A stretch of DNA of 64,000 nucleotides from Zea mays. Its lineage: Eukaryota; Streptophyta; Magnoliopsida; Poales; Poaceae. The position numbers and the translations under genes were made by a program. The stretch spans positions 268,730,622 through 268,794,621 of the forward strand of contig NC_050096.1 in NCBI RefSeq assembly GCF_902167145.1. The letters run 5' to 3'. The notes beneath the pieces were generated by a model that was not told the DNA's origin, searched no databases, and worked only from the letters and a program-made list of their open reading frames with translations. Shown piece after piece: positions 1 to 8,431 of the stretch (within the stretch, counting starts at the first letter, position 1; every line of letters starts with the position of its first letter).

Positions 1-1122
1 ATGGACTAATGTATTGTGTCTAAGTGCTGGAAACAGGAAAAATCCAATTGGAAATGTCTTGGCTCGAGCAGCCAAGAATCTGCTGAGTCTGGGAGCACCG
101 GACTGTCCGGTGAGTCACCGGACTGTCCGGTGGTGCACCGGACAGTGTCCGGTGCGCCAGGCTGACTCGGCGTGAACTCGGCGCTCTCGGGAATTCGCCG
201 ACGGCGTACGGCTATAATTCACCGGACTGTCCGGTGTGCACCGGACTGTCCGGTGAGCCAACGGTCGGCCGGGCCAACGGTCGGCCGCGGAATCTGCGCG
301 CGACACGTGGCCGGGCCAACGGTCGGAAGGGGGCACCGGACTATCCGGTGTGCACCGGACTGTCCGGTGCGCCAACGGCTCCCAGATCTGCAACGGTCGG
401 TCGCGCCGTTTAAGGAAAGAAATCGGGCACCGGACAGTGTCCGGTGTGCACCGGACTGTCCGGTGCGCCCGATGACAGAAGGCAAGATCAGCCTTCCAGA
501 ATTGCTCTCAACGGCTCCTAGCTGCCTTGGGGCTATAAAAGGGACCCCTAGGCGCATGGAGGAGTACACCAAGCAACCTTAGAGCATTCTTGATCATCCA
601 CACTCAGTCTTTGCGCATCCGTTTGTCATTCTCAGTGATTCGAGCTCCGTTCTAGTGAGAACTTTGAGATAGTCTTTTGAGCTCGATTCTTGGCCGTGTG
701 TGTGCGCATTTTGCTGTGGATTTGTGTGTGTTGCTTTCCTCCCTTACTCCGTGCTTCTTTGTGAACTTTAAGTGTAAGGGCGAGAGACTCCAATTTGTGG
801 AGATTCCTCGCAAGTGGGATAAAGATAAGCAAAGCAAAACACCGTGGTATTCAAGTGGGTCTTTGGACCGCTTGAGAGGGGTTGATTGCAACCCTCGTCC
901 GTTGGGACGCCACAACGTGGAGTAGGCAAGCGTTGGTCTTGGCCGAACCACGGGATAACCACCGTGTCATCTCTGTGATTGATCTTCGTTGGTTATTCTA
1001 TTTTGTTGAGGATTCCTATCTAGCCACTTGGCAACTATTGTGCTAACGATTAACCAAGTTTTGTGGCTTAAGTTTTCAAGTTTCACAGGATCACCTATTC
1101 ACCCCCCCTCTAGGTGCTCTCA
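1..1122 (+). repeat. 5' LTR of Ji-type Copia element (first 138 bp outside window)
   Basis: This sequence matches the 3' LTR at 15211-16337 with about six substitutions and a length change in the terminal C-run. The 3' copy shows that 138 bp are missing at the window edge. It ends ..GGTGCTCTCA directly before a primer-binding site. The U3 part carries a palindromic array (about 95-470) and a TATA box at 534-539. The low LTR divergence implies a recent insertion. Confidence 0.93.
534..539 (+). promoter_or_regulatory. TATA box of the Ji 5' LTR
   Basis: TATAAA sits in a GGGGC-TATAAAA-GGGACCCC context about 590 bp before the LTR end, as expected for the RNA polymerase II start in a retrotransposon LTR. 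The same sequence is at 15744-15749 in the 3' LTR. Confidence 0.75.
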
Positions 1123-1124
1123 AT

Positions 1125-1137
1125 TGGTATCAGAGCC
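1125..1137 (+). other. Primer-binding site of Ji (initiator tRNA-Met)
   Basis: TGGTATCAGAGCC lies two bases after the CA that ends the 5' LTR. It is complementary to the 3' end of plant initiator tRNA-Met, the usual minus-strand primer for Copia elements. It also fixes the LTR boundary at 1122. Confidence 0.9.
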
Positions 1138-1172
1138 GTTCTCTTCAAGAAAGGGACTAACCGCCCGAAGAG

Positions 1173-3551
1173 ATGGATCCTAAAGGCAAGGGGATGGTGA
1201 TCAACGACAAGGAGAAGGAGTCCTTCGTCAACGAGCCCAATGATGACAAGCCCACCGACTCAGGCTCGGGCCACAAAAGAAAAGACGGGAGGAAGAAGAA
1301 GACAAGGCGCATCAAGGAAATTGTCTACTACGACAGCGACGAATCTTCCTCCTCCCAAAAGGACGACGACGACTACGATAGACGAAAGACGGTTAACTCA
1401 AACTTTTCTTTCGATTATTCGCGCATCCCGCATAGTTCAAATGCTCAATTGCTCCCCATTCCACTTGGCAAGCCCCCTCACTTTGATGGAGAGGATTACG
1501 GATTTTGGAGCCACAAAATGCGTACTCACCTGTTTTCTCTCCATCCAAGCATTTGGGAGATTGTGGAAAGTGGAATGAAATTTGATAGCTCAGATAGCCC
1601 TGTGTTTATTAATGAACAGATTCATAAAAATGCACAAGCTACTACTGTGTTGCTAGCTTCTTTGTGCAGGGACGAGTATCACAAGGTGAGCGGCTTGGAC
1701 AATGCCAAGCAGATCTGGGACACCCTCAAGATCTCTCATGAGGGAAACAACGTCACCTTGCTCACCAAAATGGAGTTGGTGGAGGGCGAGCTTGGACGGT
1801 TCGCGATGATAAGGGGCGAGGAGCCAACACAAACATACAACCGGCTCAAGACCCTTATCAACAAAATAAGGAGCTACGGGAGCACGCGATGGACGGACCA
1901 CGACGTCGTCCGCCTAATGCTAAGGTCATTTACCGTTCTTGATCCTCATTTGGTGAACAATATTCGTGAAAATCCTAGGTACACCAAGATGTCGCCCGAA
2001 GAAGTTCTTGGGAAGTTCGTAAGCGGGCGAATGATGATCAAGGAGGCGAGATACGTGGACGACGCGTTGAACGGTCCTAGTCATGAGCCTCAACCTATTG
2101 CTCTCAAGGCAACGAGGAGCAAGGAGACGCTACCGAGCAAGGTGGCGCAAGTTGAGGCAGCCGGGCTAAACAATGAGGAGATGGCCCTCATCATTAAGCG
2201 CTTCAAGACGGCGCTTAAAGGTCGCAAGGGACAGCCAAGCAAGACCAAGACAAAGGAGAAGCGCTCGTGCTTCAAATGTGGTAAGATTGGTCATCTCATT
2301 GCTAACTGTCCCGATAATGAAAGTGGCCAGGAAAAGGGGAACAAAAGGGAGAAGAAGAAGCATTACAAGAAGGCCAAGGGCGAGGCACATATCGGAAAGG
2401 AGTGGGATTCGGATTGCTCCTCCTCCGACTCCGACAATGAAGGACTCGCCGCCACCGCCTTCAACAAGTCATCTCTCTTCCCCAACGAGCATCACACTTG
2501 CCTCATGGCAAGGGAGAAGAAAGTAAGCACTCATGATACTAGTACCTATGCTTCTTCAAGTGAGGATGAGTCTAGTGATGATGATGAGATAGATTACTCA
2601 TGCTTATTCAAGGGACTAGATAGATCTAAGATTAATAAGATTAATGAGTTGATTGATGCTTTGAATGACAAGAATAGATTACTAGAAAAACAAGAGGATC
2701 TTCTTTATGAAGAGCATGACAAATTTGTAGAAGCACAAAAATCTCATGCTTTAGAAGTTAAGAGAAATGAAATGCTTTCTTGTGAATTATCTTCTTGCCA
2801 TGAGACAATTTCTAGCTTAAAGAGCATAAATGATGATTTAAATGCTAAGCTAGAAAAATCTAGTAAATTAACATCTTGTGTAGAACATGTTGTGATTTGC
2901 ACTAGGTGTAAAGACTTTAATGTTGATGCTTGTAGTGAACACCTAGAGTGCATTTCTAAATTAAATGATGAAGTAGCTAGTCTTAATGCCCAACTTAAGA
3001 CTAGCAAGAGTAATTTTGATAAGCTAAAATTTGCAAGAGATGCCTACACAATTGGTAGACATCCCTCAATTAAGGATGGACTTGGCTTCAAGAGGGAAGC
3101 CAAGAACTTAACAAGCCATAAGGCTCCCATTCCCGCCAAGGAGAAAGGGAAGACCCCTATGGCTGGTAGTGCTAAAAAGAACCATGCTTTTATGTATCAT
3201 GATAGGAGACATACTAGAAATGCGTATAGGAGTTGTAATGCATATAATGTCTTTGATTCTCATGCCATGTTTGCGTCTAGTTCTTCTTATGTGCATGATA
3301 GAAATGTTGGTAGGAGAAATGTTGTTCATAATATGCCTAGGAGAAATGTTCCTAGGAAAGTTAATGAGCATTCTACAATATATCATGCTTTGAATGCTTC
3401 CTTTGCAATTTGTAGAAAGGATAGAAAGGTGATTGCTAGGAAGTTAGGGGCAAAATGCAAGGGTGATAAAACTTGCATTTGGATCCCTAAGGAAATTGTG
3501 ACTAACCTTGTAGGACCCAACAAGAGTTGGGTACCTAAGTCCCAAGCCTAA
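1173..3551 (+). CDS. gag: Ji-type Copia Gag protein
   Basis: This 792-codon frame begins with ATG 50 bp after the LTR. The N-terminus is charged and Ser/Lys-rich. Next comes a UBN2/retrotransposon Gag-like capsid region (about residues 85-300), then a CCHC zinc knuckle (CFKCGKIGHLIANC, about residue 365) that binds nucleic acid. An acidic Ser-rich stretch and a predicted coiled coil (about residues 495-600) follow. Gag forms the virus-like particle in the cytoplasm. The frame ends at a TAA just before pol, which is in another frame. This Gag/Pol separation is known for the maize Ji/Opie (SIRE-Maximus) lineage. No internal stops are present, so the copy looks young. Confidence 0.92.
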   Translation: MDPKGKGMVINDKEKESFVNEPNDDKPTDSGSGHKRKDGRKKKTRRIKEIVYYDSDESSSSQKDDDDYDRRKTVNSNFSFDYSRIPHSSNAQLLPIPLGKPPHFDGEDYGFWSHKMRTHLFSLHPSIWEIVESGMKFDSSDSPVFINEQIHKNAQATTVLLASLCRDEYHKVSGLDNAKQIWDTLKISHEGNNVTLLTKMELVEGELGRFAMIRGEEPTQTYNRLKTLINKIRSYGSTRWTDHDVVRLMLRSFTVLDPHLVNNIRENPRYTKMSPEEVLGKFVSGRMMIKEARYVDDALNGPSHEPQPIALKATRSKETLPSKVAQVEAAGLNNEEMALIIKRFKTALKGRKGQPSKTKTKEKRSCFKCGKIGHLIANCPDNESGQEKGNKREKKKHYKKAKGEAHIGKEWDSDCSSSDSDNEGLAATAFNKSSLFPNEHHTCLMAREKKVSTHDTSTYASSSEDESSDDDEIDYSCLFKGLDRSKINKINELIDALNDKNRLLEKQEDLLYEEHDKFVEAQKSHALEVKRNEMLSCELSSCHETISSLKSINDDLNAKLEKSSKLTSCVEHVVICTRCKDFNVDACSEHLECISKLNDEVASLNAQLKTSKSNFDKLKFARDAYTIGRHPSIKDGLGFKREAKNLTSHKAPIPAKEKGKTPMAGSAKKNHAFMYHDRRHTRNAYRSCNAYNVFDSHAMFASSSSYVHDRNVGRRNVVHNMPRRNVPRKVNEHSTIYHALNASFAICRKDRKVIARKLGAKCKGDKTCIWIPKEIVTNLVGPNKSWVPKSQA

Positions 3552-3564
3552 ATTTGCCTTGCAG
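3550..3564 (+). promoter_or_regulatory. Acceptor-like sequence at the Gag/Pol junction
   Basis: A pyrimidine-rich TTTGCCTTGCAG followed by GT lies between the Gag stop and the protease motif. The Opie element has the equivalent TTTGTTTTGTAG at the same place (8416-8427, minus strand). A splice acceptor that would produce a Pol transcript is an inference; no donor was identified. Confidence 0.35.
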
Positions 3565-5003
3565 GTTTATGCATCCGGGGGTTCAAGCTGGATTATCGAC
3601 AGCGGATGCACAAACCATATGACGGGGGAGAAGAAGATGTTCACCTCCTACGTCAAGAATAAGGATTCCCAAGATTCAATTATATTCGGTGATGGGAATC
3701 AAGGCAAGGTAAAAGGGTTAGGTAAAATTGCAATCTCCAATGAGCATTCTATTTCTAATGTGTTTTTAGTAGAGTCGCTTGGATATAATTTGCTATCTGT
3801 TAGTCAATTATGCAATATGGGATATAACTGTTTGTTTACAAATGTAGATGTGTCTGTCTTTAGAAGATGTGATGGTTCACTAGCTTTTAAGGGTGTACTA
3901 GACGGCAAGCTTTACTTAGTCGATTTTGCAAAAGAAGATGCCGGTCTAGATGCATGCTTAATGGCTAAGACTTGCATGGGCTGGCTGTGGCATCGCCGCT
4001 TGGCACATGTGGGGATGAAGAACCTCCACAAGCTTCTAAAGGGAGAACACGTGATAGGTCTAACCAATGTTCATTTCGAAAAAGATAGACCTTGTGCAGC
4101 TTGTCAAGCAGGGAAACAGGTAGGAGGATCTCATCACACCAAAAATGTGATGACAACATCAAGACCCCTGGAGCTGCTACATATGGACCTCTTCGGACCC
4201 GTCGCCTATCTGAGCATAGGAGGAAGTAAGTATGGTTTAGTTATTGTTGATGATTTTTCCCGCTTCACTTGGGTATTCTTTTTGCAGGATAAGTCTGAAA
4301 CCCAAGGGACCCTCAAGCGCTTCCTCAGGAGAGCTCAAAATGAGTTTGAGCTCAAGGTGAAGAAGATAAGGAGCGACAACGGGTCCGAGTTCAAGAACCT
4401 TCAAGTGGAGGAGTTCCTTGAGGAGGAAGGGATCAAGCACGAGTTCTCCGCTCCCTACACACCACAGCAAAATGGTGTGGTAGAGAGGAAGAACAGGACG
4501 CTAATCGATATGGCGAGGACGATGCTTGGAGAATTCAAGACCCCCGAGCGTTTCTGGTCGGAAGCCGTAAACACGGCTTGTCACGCCATCAACAGGGTCT
4601 ACCTTCACCGCCTCCTCAAGAAGACTTCGTATGAGCTTCTAACCGGTAACAAACCCAATGTATCTTACTTTCATGTATTTGGGAGCAAATGCTACATTCT
4701 AGTGAAGAAGGGTAGAAATTCTAAGTTTGCTCCCAAAGCTGTAGAAGGGTTTTTGTTAGGTTATGATTCAAATACAAAGGCGTATAGGGTCTTCAACAAA
4801 TCATCGGGTTTAGTTGAAGTCTCTAGCGACGTTGTATTTGATGAGACTAATGGCTCTCCAAGAGAGCAAGTTGTTGATTGTGATGATGTAGATGAAGAAG
4901 ATGTTCCGACGGCCGCTATACGAACCATGGCGATTGGAGAGGTGCGGCCACAGGAACAAGATGAACGAGATCAACCGTCTTCCTCAACGATGGTGCTTCC
5001 CCC
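3559..5003 (+). CDS. pol: Ji-type Copia Pol, N-terminal part (protease, integrase), cut by Opie insertion
   Basis: The frame opens 7 bp after the Gag stop without an ATG (TTG at 3559), so Pol is probably made by frameshifting, splicing or internal initiation. The aspartic protease motif IIDSG is at the start. The GAG-pre-integrase zinc region ([11 protein letters not shown] ... CAACQAGK) follows. The integrase core has MDLFGP, the second Asp in RSDNGSEF, and the Glu in VERKNRTL. The frame stays open to 5003, where the Opie element begins. The same reading frame resumes at 12526 after the element, so the split is a clean insertion and not decay. Confidence 0.9.
4999..5003. repeat. Target-site duplication of the Opie insertion, left copy (CCCCC)
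   Basis: CCCCC precedes the left end of the Opie element and CCCCC (12521-12525) follows its right end. Removing the element and one copy restores an open Ji pol frame, which confirms the insertion boundaries. Confidence 0.85.
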
Positions 5004-6042
5004 TGATAGTCGCCTAGAGGGGGGGTGAATAGGGTGAAACTGAAATTTACAAATATAAACACAACTACAAGCCGGGGTTAGCGCTAGTAATAAGAAACGA
5101 GTCCGCAAGAGAGGCCGCAAAACAAATCCCAAGCGAATAAGCAAGTGAGACACGGAGATTTGTTTTACCGAGGTTCGGTTCTTGCAAACCTACTCCCCGT
5201 TGAGGAGGCCACAAAGGCCGGGTCTCTTTCAACCCTTCCCTCTCTCAAACGGTCCCTCGGACCGAGTGAGCTTCTCTTCTCAAATCAAAGCCGGGAACAA
5301 AACTTCCCCGCAAGGGCCACCACACAATTGGTGCCTCTTGCCTTGATTACAATGGAGTTTTGATCACAAGAACAAGTGAGAAAGAAAAGAAGCAATCCAA
5401 GCACAAGAGCTCAAATGAACACGGCAAATCACTCTCACTAGTCGCTAGGGCTTTGTGTGGAATTGGAGAGGATTTGATCTCTTTGGTGTGTCTAGAATTG
5501 AATGCTAGAGCTCTTGTAATAGTTGGGAAGTGGAAAACTTGGATGCAATGAATGGTGGGGTGGTTGGGGTATTTATAGCCCCAACCACCAAATGTGGCCG
5601 TTGGGAACCTGTCTGTTCGATGGCGCACCGGACAGTCCGGTGCACACCGGACAGTCCGGTGCCCCTGCCACGTCATCACTGCCGTTGGATTCCAGCCGTT
5701 GGAGCTTCTGACTTGTGGGCCCGCCTGGGTGTCCGGTGCACACCGGACATGTACTGTTTGATGTCCGGTGCACCGGTATGGGCGTGCCTGACGTCTGCGT
5801 GCGCTGCGCGCGCGTTAAATGCACCGCAGGGAGCCGTTGGCGCCGTAGGGAGCCGTTGCTCCGCTGGCACACCGGACATTCCGGTGCACACCGGACAGTC
5901 CGGTGAATTTTAGCGGAGCGGCTGCCGCGCGAACCCGAGGCTGACGAGTTCCGGAGACCGCGCTTCCTTGGAGCACCGGACATGTCCGGTGCACACCGGA
6001 CAGTCCGGTGAATTATAGCGCGCCGGCTTCCGAGAATTCCCG
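5004..6042 (-). repeat. Truncated 3' LTR of the Opie element
   Basis: This matches 11174 to about 12249 of the 5' LTR, starting at the same TGATAGTCGCC (minus-strand LTR end). About eight substitutions are visible, plus a 38-bp difference caused by two fewer copies of a 19-bp palindromic unit. It lacks about 270 bp of the LTR start. A TATA box (TATAAAT, minus strand) is near 5572-5578. Confidence 0.9.
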
Positions 6043-6053
6043 GTGAATTATCT
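6037..6053. other. Deletion junction with templated filler
   Basis: LTR sequence (..GAATTCCCG) joins pol sequence (ATCTCGAATTTC) through a few bases that match neither parent. The 12 bases CCGGTGAATTAT at 6040-6051 are identical to 6005-6016, 35 bp away. This is the pattern expected when a broken end primes on nearby DNA before end joining. Confidence 0.7.
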
Positions 6054-8427
6054 CGAATTTCTGTGTCATAATCCTACTAAACTCTTCACATGTAGACTCG
6101 TTAGTAGACCCAAAAATAATATCGTCAACATAAATTTGGCATACAAACAAGTCATTTTCAAGAGTTTTAGTAAAGAGTGTAGGATCGGCCTTGCCGACTT
6201 TGAAGCCATTAGCAATAAGGAAATCTCTTAGGCATTCATACCATGCTCTTGGGGCTTGCTTGAGCCCATAAAGCGCCTTAGAGAGCCTATAGACATGGTT
6301 AGGGTACTCACTGTCTTCAAAGCCGGGAGGTTGCTCAACATAGACCTCTTCCTTGATTGGTCCATTGAGGAAGGCACTTTTCACGTCCATTTGATAAAGC
6401 TTAAAGCCATGGTAAGTAGCATAGGCCAATAATATGCGAATTGACTCAAGCCTAGCTACGGGTGCATAGGTTTCACCGAAATCCAAACCTTCGACTTGGG
6501 AGTATCCCTTGGCCACAAGTCGTGCTTTGTTCCTTGTCACCACACCATGCTCATCTTGCTTGTTGCGGAAGACCCATTTGGTTCCTACAACATTTTGGTT
6601 AGGACGTGGAACTAAATGCCATACCTCATTTCTAGTGAAGTTGTTGAGCTCCTCTTGCATCGCCATCACCCAATCCGAATCTTGAAGTGCTTCCTCCACC
6701 CTGTGTGGCTCAATAGAGGAAACAAAAGAGTAATGCTCACAAAAATGTGCAACCCGAGATCGAGTAGTTACCCCCTTATGAATGTCGCCGAGGATGGTGT
6801 CGACGGGGTGATCTCGTTGGATTGCTTGGTGGACTCTTGGGTGTGGCGGCCTTTGCTCTTCATCCTCCTTGTCTTGATCATTTGCATCTCCCCCTTGATC
6901 ATTGCCATTATCTTGAGGTGGCTCATCTTCTTGATTTTGTCCTTCATCAACTTGAGCTTCATCCTCATTTTGAGTTGGTGGAGATGCTTGCGTGGAGGAG
7001 GACGGTTGATCTTGTGCATGTGGAGGCTCTTCGGATTCCTTAGGACACACATCCCCAATGGACATGTTCCTTAGCGCTATGCATGGAGCCTGTTCTTCAC
7101 CTATCTCATCAAGATCAACTTGCTCTACTTGAGAGCCGTTAGTTTCATCAAACACAACGTCACATGAGACTTCAACTAGTCCAGTGGACTTGTTAAAGAC
7201 TCTATATGCCCTTGTGTTTGAGTCATATCCTAGTAAAAAGCCTTCTACAGTTTTAGGTGCAAATTTAGATTTTCTACCTCTTTTAACAAGAATAAAGCAT
7301 TTGCTACCAAAAACTCTAAAGTATGAAATGTTGGGCTTTTTACCGGTTAGGAGTTCATATGATGTCTTCTTGAGGATTCGGTGAAGATATAACCGGTTGA
7401 TGGCGTAGCAGGCGGTGTTGACCGCTTCGGCCCAAAACCGGTCCGGTGTCTTGTACTCATCAAGCATGGTTCTTGCCATGTCCAATAGAGTTCGATTCTT
7501 CCTCTCCACTACACCATTTTGTTGTGGCGTGTAGGGAGAGGAGAACTCATGCTTGATGCCCTCCTCCTCAAGGAAGCCTTCAATTTGAGAGTTCTTGAAC
7601 TCCGTCCCGTTGTCGCTTCTTATTTTCTTGATCCTTAAGCCGAACTCATTTTGAGCCCGTCTCAAGAATCCCTTTAAGGTCTCTTGGGTTTGAGATTTTT
7701 CCTGTAAAAAGAATACCCAAGTGAAGCGAGAATAATCATCCACTATTACAAGACAATACTTACTCCTGCCGATGCTTATGTAAGCAATCGGGCCGAAGAG
7801 ATCCATGTGGAGTAGCTCAAGCGGCCTGTCGGTCGTCATGATGTTCTTGTGTGGATGATGGACTCCAACTTGCTTTCCCGCCTGGCATGCGCTACAAATC
7901 CTGTCTTTCTCAAAATGAACATTTGTTAATCCTAAAATGTGCTCTCCCTTTAGAAGCTTATGAAGATTCTTCATCCCAACATGGGCTAGTCGGCGGTGCC
8001 AGAGCCAACCCATGTTAGTCTTAGCAATTAAGCATGTGTCGAGCTCAGCTCTATCAAAATCTACTAAGTATAGCTGACCCTCTAACACACCCTTGAATGC
8101 TATTGAATCATCACTTCTTCTAAAGACAGTGACACCTGTATCAGTAAAAAGACAGTTGTAGCCCATTTGACATAATTGGGAAATAGAAAGCAAGTTGTAA
8201 TCTAAAGAATCAACAAGAAAAACATTGGAGATAGAGTGGTCAGGAGATATAGCAATTTTACCAAGTCCTTTGACCAAACCTTGATTTCCATCCCCGAATG
8301 TGATAGCTCGTTGGGGATCTTTGTTTTTCTCATATGAGGAGAACATCCTCTTCTCCCCGGTCATGTGGTTTGTGCACCCGCTGTCGAGTATCCAACTTGA
8401 GCCCCCGGATGCATAAACCTACAAAAC
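6043..8427 (-). pseudogene. pol: Opie-type Copia Pol, truncated in reverse transcriptase
   Basis: On the minus strand the frame runs from the protease (WILDSG near 8375) through the HHCC zinc region (HRRLAHVG ... CSACQAGK) and the integrase DDE residues ([22 protein letters not shown]). It continues into reverse transcriptase with [13 protein letters not shown] and the catalytic YVDD. It breaks off after QKFEI at the deletion junction and then reads into LTR DNA. The remainder of RT and all of RNase H are missing, so no working polymerase can be made. The upstream end has no ATG, as in Ji. Confidence 0.9.
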
Positions 8428-8431
8428 AAAT

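Noticed and set aside
172..582. Many open frames with HRTVRCAPDCPV repeats in Ji, Opie and solo LTRs
   Set aside because: They are translations of the CACCGGACWGTCCGGTG palindromes in LTR U3 regions and appear on both strands. They are not proteins.
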